In this document: in pieces, positions 34,346 through 45,221 of the stretch
How positions within the stretch are numbered: position 1 is the first letter of the stretch
How the letters are laid out: every line of letters begins with the position of its first letter
Program-made: the position numbers and the translations under genes
Source of the DNA: Carnobacterium funditum DSM 5970
Lineage (GTDB): Bacteria; Bacillota; Bacilli; Lactobacillales; Carnobacteriaceae
NCBI RefSeq assembly: GCF_000744185.1
Contig: NZ_JQLL01000001.1
Span: 1,116,001-1,180,000 of the forward strand
Reading direction: 5' to 3'
DNA: 64,000 bases
Notes under the pieces: model-generated
The model's database searches: none
Seen by the model: only the letters and a program-made list of their open reading frames with translations
Told to the model about the DNA's origin: nothing

Positions 34346-35960
34346 TCTTGTCACCCATAGTAATTAATTGAGAAATAAATCCTTTCAACTCTTTGTCTGC
34401 TTCTTCTGTTGTTCCGTGTAATTCTTTTAGCATACCAAACAGTTCATTTTCTGCGTTCTCTAATTCTTTTTTAGTTTGCTGAATATTCGTAGAAATTTTT
34501 TCTAACGGAATCTCTTCTTCTTCTTCAAACGTATCAACGTATCTAGGGATGTTTAAGTTATAGTCATTTTCTACTATCTCTTCAAATTGAGCTACATAAG
34601 CATATTTTTCTACATTCTCACGTTTACTGTAGGTATCTAATATAGTGTTGATATGTTCATCGTTTAAAGTGTTTTGAGTTTTTACTTTATCAAATTCTTG
34701 AGAAGCGTCGATAAACAAAACATCTTTTGTTGGTCGATCTTTTTTCAAAACAATAACCGTAGTTGGAATTGATGTGTTAAAAAAAATATTAGCTGGTAAG
34801 CCAATGACCGTATCAATAGCACCATTATCTAGTAAACTTTTTCTAATCTTACCTTCAGCTCCTCCTCTAAAAAGAACGCCATGAGGTAAAACAATAGTCA
34901 TGACACCTGTATCTTTTAAGTGATAGAAACCGTGTAGTAAGAATGCAAAGTCTGCTTTTGATTTCGGTGCTAAGACGCCGTAAGTTGAATAGCGGACATC
35001 TTCTAAGAATCCTTTATCAGCAGACCAATTTGCAGAATACGGCGGATTCATTAGAACAGCGTCAAAGTTTGTTGGTTCTTCCGTTGGCCAATCTTGATCT
35101 AAGGTATCTGCATTATGCAATTGTTGGTTTGCAGTTGATACACCATGAAGGATCATATTCATACGAGCTAAGTTATACGTAGACGTATTTAATTCTTGGC
35201 CAAAGTAAGAAATCGTACCTGGTTCAGTAGAGTGTTTTTTTGCATTCAACAACAAAGAGCCTGAACCCATTGTTGGATCATAAACAGAAAATCCTTTTTG
35301 ATTTTCTTTTCCTTGAAGCACAATTTGAGTCATTAGTTTTGCAACCGGTTGTGGCGTATAAAATTCTCCTGCTTTTTTACCTGATTCGGAAGCAAATTGA
35401 CCGATTAAGTACTCATAAGCATCCCCTAATACATCTCCTGCATGTCCTGCCATATTTAAAACAGCTAATTCTTTCATAACATCAGAAATTGTTTGATTTT
35501 GCTTTTGAGGTGTTGTTCCTAATTTTTTAGAATATAAGTCAATATCTTCAAAAAGATTCTCAAATATCTCACTCGATTGTTCAATATCACGGAAACCTTG
35601 TACCAAGTCTTCTAGTTGAAAAGAGCCATCATGGATAGCAGTAATTTGAGCCGTGAAGGTTAATTGTGGTTCAATCGTATAAGAAAACTCATCTTGTAAT
35701 TCATCTAACAAATCTTCCATGATATCACTATCTTGACAAGCTTTTACATATAGATTTTGGGCTATTTCTAAATCTTCTGTCGGTTCTTCTAATAAAACAG
35801 ATACATAGCGAAGCATATTATCAGAGAGGTATTTATAAAAGACCAATCCTAATAAATAACTTTTATATTCATTTGCGTCCATTTTTGAACGTAGAATATC
35901 TGCTGAATTCCAAAGTGCTTGATAAAGTGTTTTTGAATTTTTTTCTATTTTTTCTGCCAT
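34338..35960 (-). CDS. hsdM: Type I restriction methyltransferase subunit
   Basis: A 540-residue N6-adenine methyltransferase. An N-terminal HsdM_N helical domain (residues about 10-140) is followed by the SAM-binding motif (VYDPTMGSGSLLLNA) and the catalytic NPPY motif (DAVLMNPPYSANW, about residue 305). A helical C-terminus contacts HsdS. GAGGAG is 6 nt before the ATG. It is the first gene of the hsdM-hsdS-hsdR operon. A 100-bp AT-rich gap separates it from the SIR2-HerA pair upstream. Confidence 0.96.
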   Translation of the reverse strand: MAEKIEKNSKTLYQALWNSADILRSKMDANEYKSYLLGLVFYKYLSDNMLRYVSVLLEEPTEDLEIAQNLYVKACQDSDIMEDLLDELQDEFSYTIEPQLTFTAQITAIHDGSFQLEDLVQGFRDIEQSSEIFENLFEDIDLYSKKLGTTPQKQNQTISDVMKELAVLNMAGHAGDVLGDAYEYLIGQFASESGKKAGEFYTPQPVAKLMTQIVLQGKENQKGFSVYDPTMGSGSLLLNAKKHSTEPGTISYFGQELNTSTYNLARMNMILHGVSTANQQLHNADTLDQDWPTEEPTNFDAVLMNPPYSANWSADKGFLEDVRYSTYGVLAPKSKADFAFLLHGFYHLKDTGVMTIVLPHGVLFRGGAEGKIRKSLLDNGAIDTVIGLPANIFFNTSIPTTVIVLKKDRPTKDVLFIDASQEFDKVKTQNTLNDEHINTILDTYSKRENVEKYAYVAQFEEIVENDYNLNIPRYVDTFEEEEEIPLEKISTNIQQTKKELENAENELFGMLKELHGTTEEADKELKGFISQLITMGDKND

Positions 35961-36061
35961 TATATACTCCTCTTTAATCTGTTTTTCTTTATTATAATTA
36001 CTAAGGTAGATTTTTCTATGTGATTAAATCTAATTTTTTAAAATTAGAAGACTTAAAATAA

Positions 36062-37657
36062 TTATAATTCTGGAGAATCGTTAAAGTGTTCTCTTTTTGA
36101 TTTGTTCATTTTCAGTACAATATTTTGAAGTAAATTTACACTACATAATATTGCTTCTCCTTGACCTAACTTTTTTATCTTATAAAGTAGACTTACATCA
36201 ACAAAATTATTAATAGCATTTAATTCATCTTGATGGGTTAAACGATGAATAAGTAGTGACCCTATTTGACCAAGTAATACTTTTGAAACATCAGCAGGAC
36301 TTTGAGTGGTTAATAATAAATATTGTCCGTTTTTTCTTCCTTCTCTTGCTATTGAAACCAGTCCTGTATAAAACTCATGATCGGACGAGATTATATTTTT
36401 AGTGTATCTATGAGCTTCATCTAAGAAAAATACGAATGGTTTATCTTTATTGGCTTTATTTAACAAATAGTTAGCTATTAGATCAACTATCATTCCGCCT
36501 ACTCCATCAGTAGTACCAATTTTCGAAGAATCAATATATAGACAGGTATCATTATTTAAAAAGTCTTCTAAAGAAACTATTAAGTCATTTTTTCCAGTAT
36601 CATTAAAAAAATTACTTAGACTAGTATTTTGTAATTTATAGTCGATTTTTTGTACTAAAAACCTATTACTATTAAATACAAAATTGTCTAAATAAAAATT
36701 ATCTTTAGAATTAATTTTAACAGACTCTTCTTTTACTTGCTCAGATAATAGAGATAAGTCAAAACCATCAGTTTTAACTTGTGATAAATAACCATGGACT
36801 GAGCTAACACTTCTACCGTCCTTAACAAAAGTATTTTTTTCGCCTATTTGATTCTGATATCGCAATGATACTATAGCATCAGCTAAAACAGCGGGTTGAC
36901 TATTACTATTAGCTTCAAATAAAATAGCCCATTGTGATAATGTCAATTTATCAGTAGATATAGTAGTGTCTTCTCCTAACGTTATTTTTATTATTTCAGT
37001 ATTAAAAAAAGATTCTTTATATTCACCTGTGGGATCAATAATAATAATCTTTTTTTTACTCTCGATCATTTTTTCTAGTATCGTTAATGCCGAAGTGCTT
37101 TTACCACTACCTGTCGACCCAATTACCATCAGATGTCTATTCATTAATGTATTAGGGCCAATAGAAAAATCTACATTTTTCAAGTTATTAATTTTACCAA
37201 TACTTGGAAGATGAATTTGCTCTGCATTTACGTGTAAAGATGATAGAAAAATTTTCAATATTTCATTATTGGCCACATAAACTTTGTCGCCTACTCCAAC
37301 CGTATTAAAACCAGGCATCTCAAACTCTTTACTATAGTTAGGTTTAAATCCAACTATATCTAACTGAATATCTGGTAAAATTTCGTTCATTTTCCCTTCA
37401 TCTAATGCACGATGTACATTATCAGAATTTTTTATGCTCGTTTGATAAACATTTCCTATAAACAAACCTAAAATTGACTCAATAACAACATAATAATCTA
37501 TAGTATTTGGCACAATAGCATTTCCTGATATAAAGCGGGATTGTAATAAAGAGTAGTTTTCAATTTGTAAATTAGCATTTTTTCTGTTTACAGAAGATAT
37601 TAAGCCTAGATAGTAATTACCTTGATTTTGATTTGAATAATATTTTTTCAGTTGCAT
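36062..37657 (-). CDS. HerA-like DUF87 ATPase of a SIR2-HerA defence pair
   Basis: A 531-residue FtsK/HerA-superfamily ATPase. A HAS-barrel-like N-terminus (about residues 1-150) precedes Walker A IGSTGSGKSTSA (about 179-190). The Walker B region is FVFFLDEAHRYT near residue 413, followed by the sensor segment LLLTTQSPADVSK. HerA proteins form hexamers; in SIR2-HerA systems they assemble with a SIR2 NADase into a large complex that depletes NAD+ during phage infection. It starts 4 bp after the SIR2-like gene, so the two are co-translated. A DNA-processing role apart from defence is possible but unlikely in this context. Confidence 0.88.
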   Translation of the reverse strand: MQLKKYYSNQNQGNYYLGLISSVNRKNANLQIENYSLLQSRFISGNAIVPNTIDYYVVIESILGLFIGNVYQTSIKNSDNVHRALDEGKMNEILPDIQLDIVGFKPNYSKEFEMPGFNTVGVGDKVYVANNEILKIFLSSLHVNAEQIHLPSIGKINNLKNVDFSIGPNTLMNRHLMVIGSTGSGKSTSALTILEKMIESKKKIIIIDPTGEYKESFFNTEIIKITLGEDTTISTDKLTLSQWAILFEANSNSQPAVLADAIVSLRYQNQIGEKNTFVKDGRSVSSVHGYLSQVKTDGFDLSLLSEQVKEESVKINSKDNFYLDNFVFNSNRFLVQKIDYKLQNTSLSNFFNDTGKNDLIVSLEDFLNNDTCLYIDSSKIGTTDGVGGMIVDLIANYLLNKANKDKPFVFFLDEAHRYTKNIISSDHEFYTGLVSIAREGRKNGQYLLLTTQSPADVSKVLLGQIGSLLIHRLTHQDELNAINNFVDVSLLYKIKKLGQGEAILCSVNLLQNIVLKMNKSKREHFNDSPEL

Positions 37658-37661
37658 ACAG

Positions 37662-38858
37662 TCACCCTAAGTAATCAGGCAAATTATTAAAAGAAGCTTT
37701 TAGAAATAATACAGGAAATTTAGAATCTGTTAACTTCTTAATCGTTTGCCATCCCTCTCCATTTTGATCTATATTAAAATCTGTTACTAGCATACAAATA
37801 CCCTGATTGCGTTTCACAGCTCTTTCTACCATCGTTGTAATGTGTGAGTCCCCAAAACTAAAACCAGTAGTAATTAATAAAGTATTATTTTTTGATAATA
37901 ATTCTTGAAACTTAGCGAATAAATCAAAATAAGGCTCCTCATATGATTGAGCATACTTATTTGAACTTGGAAAAATCAGTATTGGCTTATCCACAATATT
38001 TTTAGTTCTTCGAAAAATTTTATTCTCCTCTCGCTCCCAAGTTAGTGAACCATGAATTTTTAATAGATCAATTGTATTAGGCCTATATTCTAGTTCTTTA
38101 GTCTTAACATTAGATATATTTTTAACTAAGTTCCATTCAAATTCATCTGCATTAAAATAAGGATCTAAAGAATGAGTAAACCCATCTATAACAGTATAAT
38201 CAATTTCATCAGCTGCTTGTTCAAACATAGTATCATAATTAGTAGTAACGACTGATAATTTATATGGGGCTTTAACCCTATTGGAAAGACTGTTAATAAC
38301 ACTTGTATGCTTCAAAAGCTCTTGATCGTAATCGTAACTTGTCTCATTCTTTATAACTTCTAATATTCTTTTTTTTGTTCTTTGGTATTTCTTTTCTTTT
38401 TTTACAAGAACAAATGGTTCAAATCTATAAATAGTAGATAGTAGATTTTCTAGATTAATTCTGCTAGAATCTACTTTACCTTCCTGATGAAAAAAAGGAT
38501 ATTTGATCATAATACAAATTTCTTCGATATTAAAATAACTGCTATTTGATTCTAATTCACTTATTACAGAACTTACTAAATCAGCCATAGTTTTACCTAA
38601 AACATTATTTTGATCTCCGGTAACTGAAGATCCTGATCCCGCTAACAGTATTATTTTTTCAAAACTTCTATTAACAAATTGTGAAACTAGTTCTTTGATT
38701 CTTATTTGGAAATCGTACATATCAGTATTTCCAGTATCATCTTCCTTTTTCAAAATAATATCATCTCTTTTAAAGACTTTTTCTCCATCTTCATCAGTAC
38801 TTTCAGTTAGAATCAAATCAGGTGATAACAGCCATGTCGTAGAATTATTTTCGGTCAT
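37662..38858 (-). CDS. SIR2-like NADase of a SIR2-HerA defence pair
   Basis: A 398-residue protein with SIR2-fold motifs: LLAGSGSS at about residues 71-78 (NAD-binding Gly-Ser loop), TTNYD at 205-209 (Thr-x-Asn-x-Asp), KIHGSLTW with the likely catalytic His269, and TTGFSFGDSHI near the C-terminus. No zinc-binding Cys module of deacetylase sirtuins is seen, which favours NAD+ hydrolysis. It is coupled to a HerA ATPase 4 bp downstream, beside type I restriction genes and a resolvase, the classic SIR2-HerA arrangement. The ATG at 38858 has GAGGTGG about 9 nt upstream; a start at 38909 would add 17 weakly supported residues. Confidence 0.88.
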   Translation of the reverse strand: MTENNSTTWLLSPDLILTESTDEDGEKVFKRDDIILKKEDDTGNTDMYDFQIRIKELVSQFVNRSFEKIILLAGSGSSVTGDQNNVLGKTMADLVSSVISELESNSSYFNIEEICIMIKYPFFHQEGKVDSSRINLENLLSTIYRFEPFVLVKKEKKYQRTKKRILEVIKNETSYDYDQELLKHTSVINSLSNRVKAPYKLSVVTTNYDTMFEQAADEIDYTVIDGFTHSLDPYFNADEFEWNLVKNISNVKTKELEYRPNTIDLLKIHGSLTWEREENKIFRRTKNIVDKPILIFPSSNKYAQSYEEPYFDLFAKFQELLSKNNTLLITTGFSFGDSHITTMVERAVKRNQGICMLVTDFNIDQNGEGWQTIKKLTDSKFPVLFLKASFNNLPDYLG

Positions 38859-38926
38859 ATATATAAACCACCTCTCAGGTTTATTAAATTTAATATTTAT
38901 TAATTTCACTGTATTTTTTATTCTTT

Positions 38927-39535
38927 TTACCTTGATTCTAAATCTTTTTTTATTCGGTAAACAGTATCTCTTGTAACTCCTGTTTCTTCAGCAATCTTTT
39001 TAATCGGTTCCTCAAGCTTTAACTTACTTACAATTACCTGATAGGTCATTCGATCTTTAGGATTAATTGCGTTCGCAGAATATTTCAAAGGTCTTCCTTT
39101 ATAATGTCCCTTTTTCTTTGCAATTTCGATTCCTTGTTGCTGTTTTCGCTTTATCTCTTCTCGCTCGTTCTCTGCTGTCCAAGAAAGTAACTGGACAATC
39201 ATATTTCGAATCAGTTTTTGTAAATTAGGATCTCCTAATTCTTGATTTAGAATTGGCAGGTTTAAAACCATTAATCCAATTTCTTTTTGATCAAGCTCTT
39301 GAACAATTTGAATGATATTATCATAATTCCGTCCTAAGCGATCCAAAGACTCTACTATTAGTATATCTTGTTCTCGTAGAAATTGTAGAGCTTCTTTTAG
39401 CTCTACTCGATCAATCTTATTTTCCCCCGATATTTTTTCTTGAAATATCTTTTCTGCTCCAGCATTTTCTAATGCTTCTAATTGTCGGTCCAAATTTTGT
39501 TCAGTTGTGGATACACGTGCATAGCCAACCTTCAT
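38927..39535 (-). CDS. Serine resolvase
   Basis: A 202-residue small serine recombinase. The catalytic Ser is in VGYARVSTTEQN (near residue 8), DRLGRN and the Arg-rich active-site helix follow (ESLDRLGRNYDNIIQIV), then the E-helix TAENEREEIKRKQQQGI. The C-terminal helix-turn-helix is KKIAEETGVTRDTVYRIKK. GAGGG lies 5 nt before the ATG at 39535. Upstream at 39560-39635 is a symmetric region that looks like its res site. It probably resolves cointegrates of the plasmid or transposon that carries the defence genes. Confidence 0.93.
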   Translation of the reverse strand: MKVGYARVSTTEQNLDRQLEALENAGAEKIFQEKISGENKIDRVELKEALQFLREQDILIVESLDRLGRNYDNIIQIVQELDQKEIGLMVLNLPILNQELGDPNLQKLIRNMIVQLLSWTAENEREEIKRKQQQGIEIAKKKGHYKGRPLKYSANAINPKDRMTYQVIVSKLKLEEPIKKIAEETGVTRDTVYRIKKDLESR

Positions 39536-39559
39536 ATTATCCCTCATTTCAGAATCATT

Positions 39560-39635
39560 TAATCGACACTTATAATCTACACTATAAATGTAGTAAAATC
39601 AATACACGTCATGTGTCGATTATAAGTACACTCTA
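39560..39635. promoter_or_regulatory. Putative res site of the serine resolvase
   Basis: ATCGACAC (39562-39569) and GTGTCGAT (39613-39620) form an inverted repeat, each with an adjoining TTATAA-type stretch, and CTACA/TGTAG (39578-39594) forms an inner pair. Placement directly upstream of the resolvase is typical for res, which also overlaps its promoter. Confidence 0.5.
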
Positions 39636-39729
39636 ATTGGACATATTTAAATAATAATACCTATCATATAATTAGCAAAAACTATTTAAACATAATTTCA
39701 TATTTCAGGTTTTATTTGTTGATATCCTA

Positions 39730-39778
39730 CATATAGTGTTTTCAATATATTTAACAGTACAACATATAGTGTTATACT
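39730..39778 (+). promoter_or_regulatory. Direct repeats upstream of the helicase pseudogene
   Basis: The 12-mer ACATATAGTGTT occurs twice, near 39729 and 39763, about 40-80 bp before the helicase start. The regular spacing suggests a regulator site or promoter. Confidence 0.4.
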
Positions 39779-39809
39779 ATTATTAAATAGTTACAGTTAG
39801 GATGATTAC

Positions 39810-40186
39810 TTGAATATTGAAGTCGAAAAAATTTTAAATATATTTGAGGATAAGATACCAGAGTATTTTGACCATAAAAAATCTGTAAGGTCTTCTCAAG
39901 TACAGATGGCTTTAGATATTGCTGAATTTCTTCATAGTTCTTCAAGGAATATAATGTTTATAGAAGCTCCAGTGGGTACAGGGAAATCACTAGGAGTTTT
40001 AGCCCCTTCATTTATGTATGGAACTAAATACAGAAAGACTATAAACTATGCTACCTCTACGATAAATCTTCAAAATCAAATATACGAATCGGATTCTGTA
40101 TTACTTGAACAAATAGGATTAATAGACAATACTGAGAAAATATTCGCTTTAGGAAAATCTAATTATATATGTAAAACTGCTCTCAT
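39810..40186 (+). pseudogene. DinG/Rad3-like helicase, N-terminal part, cut by IS30
   Basis: TTG start with AGGA 7 nt upstream. The product has an N-terminal Q-motif-like region (RSSQVQMALDIAEFL), Walker A EAPVGTGKSLGVLAP (about residues 51-65) and the first Fe-S-region motif GKSNYICK. The frame then enters the IS30 copy at 40187 and soon stops. The C-terminal half continues at 41257. Rad3/DinG-family enzymes unwind DNA and contain a 4Fe-4S cluster. The gene is divergent from the resolvase and lies at the edge of the defence island, so a defence or plasmid-maintenance role was possible before inactivation. Confidence 0.82.
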
Positions 40187-41256
40187 ATATCGTGGATTGT
40201 AAGATTAAGCTATACAAATAAAAAAGCCATTCGTGATACACTCTAATTGTATTTCCAACCATAGAAAACAAGGAGTGATCACAAATGACCTATACCCATA
40301 TTACCATGGATGAACTAGTGATGATAGAAGCTTATTACCATCAAGGTATTCCAGTTGCTAAAATAGCTGCTTACTTGAATCGTACTCGAACACCGATTAA
40401 TAATGTTATCAGGTTCTTCAGAGCAGGACATACAGCTTTCGAGTATTACCTACGGTATAAGAAAAACAAGAAGCAGTGTGGACGCGAAAAAGTTGTTTTA
40501 CCAGAAGAACAACATCTTTATATCAAGGAAAAAGTAGCTGAAGGCTGGACGCCTGATGTCATTATTGGCCGTAAAGAAATGACAATAGACTGTTCCGTAC
40601 GAACACTTTATAGACAATTTAAAGAAAAAACATTCGATGAAGCTACCCTTCCAATGAAAGGGAAAAGAAAGCCTAACGGACATCAAGAACGTAGAGGTAG
40701 ACAAGCTTATAAACGAAATATCTCTGAAAGAATAATAGATTATCCAACATTTAAAGAAGAATTTGGTCATATCGAAGGAGATACCATTGTAGGTGTCCGC
40801 CACAAAAGTGCGGTCATTACTCTAGTAGAGATTTTATCGAAAGCTATCATTACCTTAAAGCCCAAAGGGCGTAAAGCCTGCGACATTGAGAGTGCTATGA
40901 ATCAATGGTTCCAATCCATACCAAAAAAATTATTCAAATCAATTACTTTTGATTGCGGTAAGGAGTTCTCCAACTGGAAATCTTTGTGCAACCAGCATGA
41001 TGTCGCTATCTACTTCGCTGACCCTGGAACGCCTTCACAACGAGCTTTAAACGAGAATTCTAATGGGCTTCTTCGAAAAGATGGATTGCCAAAAGAAATG
41101 GATTTCAACGAAGTTGATCAGGCTTTCGTATCGTCTGTTGCACACAAACGGAATATAATTCCAAGAAAGTCATTAAATTACCAAACACCGCTGGAAGTTT
41201 TTATGAGTTACATGGATGAAGATATTTTGTATAGCTTAATTTGACAAATCAGATAT
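40187..41256 (+). mobile_element. IS30-family insertion sequence, copy 2
   Basis: 1070 bp, opposite orientation to the copy at 26148-27217 and nearly identical over its length, including both ends. It interrupts the DinG-like gene. The flanks read TATATC on the left and GATATA on the right, suggesting a near-palindromic target. Confidence 0.92.
40285..41244 (+). CDS. IS30-family transposase, copy 2
   Basis: A 319-residue DDE transposase with the same motif set as copy 1: HTH at the N-terminus, Asp in FGHIEGDTIVG, Asp in ITFDCGKEF, Glu in LNENSNGLL. It carries His at the position that is Pro in copy 1, which agrees better with the IS30 consensus, so this copy is the more likely active one. 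ATG follows AAGGAGTG by about 8 nt. Confidence 0.95.
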   Translation: MTYTHITMDELVMIEAYYHQGIPVAKIAAYLNRTRTPINNVIRFFRAGHTAFEYYLRYKKNKKQCGREKVVLPEEQHLYIKEKVAEGWTPDVIIGRKEMTIDCSVRTLYRQFKEKTFDEATLPMKGKRKPNGHQERRGRQAYKRNISERIIDYPTFKEEFGHIEGDTIVGVRHKSAVITLVEILSKAIITLKPKGRKACDIESAMNQWFQSIPKKLFKSITFDCGKEFSNWKSLCNQHDVAIYFADPGTPSQRALNENSNGLLRKDGLPKEMDFNEVDQAFVSSVAHKRNIIPRKSLNYQTPLEVFMSYMDEDILYSLI

Positions 41257-42280
41257 AATAAAAAAAAATTTACACTACAAGAAAAAGAACAGCTAAATTT
41301 TTTTTTCTCTTTGTAAATACGGGCTTGTTTCGGAATTAGAGCAAATAAATCCAAAATTTAATAAAAGTAAAATAAAAAAATATTTATTAATGAACAGTAT
41401 TAAAAATCCATGTCTTACCTCTTGCCCAGGACATAGTCATAGGCACAAATATCTAAGTAAGCATAATAAGCTAGTCATAACCAATCATGATCAACAAATA
41501 CAAACTAACCTAAACACAAGCAAAAATCTTAAACCTATAATTCCAAACAATCCCGGTATAATAATTTTTGACGAAGCACATAGTTTAAAAGAAAATTTTC
41601 TTGGTCGATTAGAAGTTTCTTTGAGTTATGAGTCCCTTGTAAATCTAAAGATTAATAAAAGAATAACTGAATATAAACAACTTCTAAAATCATTGAAAAT
41701 TACAAAACAAGAATACGTTAAGTCTTCTCAACAAAGTAGTATGAGATATAAAATAAATGAAAAAGATTTAAAAATAATAAAATCGATCAAAGATATAATT
41801 GAAACTAATATGATAGAAAAGATGCAAAATAGAAGTTATCGTGATTATTCAAATGAAGATGATGAGCTAGAAAAAATGTTAAACCATTTAGGAGATTTTT
41901 TAAATGAACGTAAGAATACTTCGTGGATACAATTTGGAAAAAATATTGAAATGCATTATGTTTCAAACCATTTTAACGCTAAATTCAAAAAGTTTATAAC
42001 AGACTTATCTAGACCTAATAAAATAATATTCATGTCTGGCACATTGACTTCTGGAGAACATACAAAAGAAATTAAAACTAATTGGGGATTGAACAAAGAC
42101 CAGTACATCTATAAAAAATATCCTAATGTCTTTAATTTAAATAATCAAATGCTTGTTTATGCTCCAAAAAAGGTACCGCATCCTAGTAAGTATCCAGAAG
42201 AACATTTATCAGAAATAATAAAAAAGTTACCAGATATATTGAAATGGGCCCTATGTAAAGGAGATTTTAAAAAAGAGACC

Positions 42281-42283
<3 letters not shown>
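41257..42283 (+). pseudogene. DinG/Rad3-like helicase, middle part, 3' truncated
   Basis: After the IS30 copy the helicase resumes with FTLQEKEQLNFF, shifts frame in a run of nine T residues near 41300, and continues as LCKYGLVSELEQINP, the Fe-S region PCLTSCPGHSHRHKYL, the Walker B box IIIFDEAHSLKENF and motif III-like IIFMSGTLTSGEH. It ends near 42283 where an IS3-type remnant begins, so the second RecA domain with motifs IV-VI is lost. The gene therefore has an insertion, a frameshift and a 3' deletion. Confidence 0.82.
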
Positions 42284-42789
<506 letters not shown>

Positions 42790-42901
42790 TTAGCGTCTCA
42801 TTTCTACATGAAATGTAATTGATCTGGATGATGGACTGGGCAGAAGTAACGCTACTTCAAATCTCACCCTAGTTCTCTTTATATTCAGTATACAAAAACA
42901 G

Positions 42902-42950
42902 ACCCTATAGAGGGCACCTTTTTTTAGTGTCCATTCTATAGGGTCCATTT
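42902..42950. repeat. Inverted repeat ACCCTATAGA
   Basis: ACCCTATAGA and its complement TCTATAGGGT bracket about 25 bp containing a T-run. Likely the right end or terminator of the IS3 remnant. Confidence 0.55.
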
Positions 42951-43026
42951 TAAAAAATGTCGGATGTCTATTTTAATTTTTTGGAAAGGTTAACTTTCAT
43001 CTATTAATTAGTTTGTCTTGCTTTTC

Positions 43027-44781
43027 TTAATAGTTGAATTTGGCTATCCCGTCTTCCATTTCTCCGGCCAATTTTGCTAACATTTCACTAGCATTGGCTA
43101 TTTCAAGCATGGTTGACATTTGTTCTTCAACAGATGCTGATGCCTCTTCTGTGCCAGCCGCATTTTCTTCAGAAATAGCTGACAGATTTTCTATTACTTC
43201 AATAATTTTCTCTTTTTTGTCTATCATTTTTTCTCCAGAACTATTTATTGATTCGATGACACTATTCATATCTGTAATTGCATTAGAGATACCATTAAAT
43301 TTACTGTTTGTCTGCTCAACCTTTTGACTCTGGTGTTCTGAAATGACTGTCAGTTCTTTCATAGTTTTTACTGCTTGAGAGGTGTTTGTTTTTAAATCTG
43401 TGACGATTTCTCTAATCTCTTCAGTGAATCCATTTGACTGATCTGCCAGTTTTCTTATTTCTTCAGCAACAACCGCAAATCCCCTACCTGCATCTCCGGC
43501 TCTAGCTGCTTCTATTGCTGCATTAAGGGCCAGCAAATTCGTTTGTTCAGCTATATTTTTTATCATATTGCTCGCATTATCGATTTTCTGAGCACTTTCA
43601 TCTGTATTCACTATTATATTCTGAATCTCTGAAGTTGAACTGATACTGGATTCCGTTGCTTCCATCAGCTCTTTCAGGCTAGTGGATCCTTCGTTTTTCA
43701 ATCCGTCGACTTTTTTAGTTGATTTATTCAACTCTTTCAGATAATCTTCGTTGCTTTCAACTAACTGACCGAGTTCCTCAATTTGCTTGGAACCTTTTTC
43801 GGTATCAACTGCCTGGTCAGAAGCCCCTCTGGCTATTTCTTCAATGGCTCCAGCAACCTCATTGGCAGCTAATGCAGACTGTTCACTGGAAACATTAAGT
43901 TCACCGGACGAAGTGGCCAGTTGACTGGACGTGTCTGCTATTTTTTCAATAAATTGTTTAAGATTATCTATGATCTGTTGAAAAGATATTGCAAGTAAAC
44001 CTATTTCATCTTTTCGTCTAACTAGACTCTCGGGAATATCTTCAGTTACGTCCAAATTCGCTAGTCTGTCAGCTGATTTCGTAACATTACCAAGTGATTT
44101 GCCTAAACTGTTTGCAAATGTGTATAATATTACAACTGCCAATATTAAAAATAGAAGGATACTGATACTTGTATATCTGAGCACGCTGAATGCACCTTCG
44201 TTGAAATCACTCTCATAACTACCAGCAGTAACTACCCAGTCCCAGTTTGGATCGAGTTTATTATAGACGATTTTCGTACCAATAGTCTCACTATTGGGTA
44301 AATACCAATCAAATTGTGTAAATCCCCCACCATTATTAGCCATCTCTATGCTATCCTGGACAGGAAAATTTCCGTTCCCTGCTTTGTCTTCTACGCTCCA
44401 GACGTTCTCTCCTTCCAGAGTGGGATGAGCGATTTCTTCTCCGTCTTGGCTAAAGACAATCATGTACCCATTTTCTCCCAAATCAAAAGGTGTGTTGATA
44501 GGACGAGTACCATCCTCTAATTGTTCTCCGAGCATGTATTCTTTAACACTCTCCTGTGCTTCCTCCAGCTCAAGCGTTCCGTTTTCAACTTCTTGGTTAG
44601 CTAAATCTATCATTTGGACGGACGTTTCAACTGCGTTTTGAAGAATCGTTTCTCCTTTTATATCCAGCTGGTTTTTTGCAATAGTATATCCTATAAAACC
44701 AATAGATACATTTGATATGACGAGTAAAACTATTGTAATTAATAAAATTTTTCCTTTGATCGAGTATTTAAATTTTGTCAT
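43027..44781 (-). CDS. Methyl-accepting chemotaxis protein
   Basis: A 584-residue chemoreceptor. TM1 is at about residues 10-31, a periplasm-facing Cache-type sensor at about 35-205 ([32 protein letters not shown]), TM2 at about 208-228 ([15 protein letters not shown]), then HAMP and a long cytoplasmic coiled-coil. The signalling hairpin is intact: [40 protein letters not shown]. It would modulate a CheA kinase. No che or flagellar genes are in this window, so partners must be elsewhere or it is an orphan. The ligand is unknown; small organic acids or amino acids are typical for Cache sensors. Confidence 0.92.
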   Translation of the reverse strand: MTKFKYSIKGKILLITIVLLVISNVSIGFIGYTIAKNQLDIKGETILQNAVETSVQMIDLANQEVENGTLELEEAQESVKEYMLGEQLEDGTRPINTPFDLGENGYMIVFSQDGEEIAHPTLEGENVWSVEDKAGNGNFPVQDSIEMANNGGGFTQFDWYLPNSETIGTKIVYNKLDPNWDWVVTAGSYESDFNEGAFSVLRYTSISILLFLILAVVILYTFANSLGKSLGNVTKSADRLANLDVTEDIPESLVRRKDEIGLLAISFQQIIDNLKQFIEKIADTSSQLATSSGELNVSSEQSALAANEVAGAIEEIARGASDQAVDTEKGSKQIEELGQLVESNEDYLKELNKSTKKVDGLKNEGSTSLKELMEATESSISSTSEIQNIIVNTDESAQKIDNASNMIKNIAEQTNLLALNAAIEAARAGDAGRGFAVVAEEIRKLADQSNGFTEEIREIVTDLKTNTSQAVKTMKELTVISEHQSQKVEQTNSKFNGISNAITDMNSVIESINSSGEKMIDKKEKIIEVIENLSAISEENAAGTEEASASVEEQMSTMLEIANASEMLAKLAGEMEDGIAKFNY

Positions 44782-45221
44782 CTGCTATCCTCCAAATTAG
44801 TACTGCTGAATGTCATATTAATTAAAAATCATATATTTTATAATAATTCTTATGTATGTTGGCTTGTCAAACAAACTATCCTCTCTTTTACAAAGTGATT
44901 TTGTATTAATATTTCATGGTCAGTCAAATACTATGGCTTATATGACTACTATACTAGTATCGGTGATTATAACCCATAATTAATAGTATAATTCTAATTT
45001 AATCACTGGGCATTGTCTGCGGTTTAGTGTAAGTGATAAATAGTAGGATAAAAAACAGGCCTCTCTATATTAAGAGAAGCCCGCAATATCAGAATAAGTT
45101 TGTAGAAGTAAAATTGATTTATAAAGTGTCCTCGACATAAAATTATGTTAGGGTCATTTTATGCCTTATAAAGATAATAGAAAGTTCTTTCCATAAAATG
45201 AATGAAAAGACAGGTGCTAAG

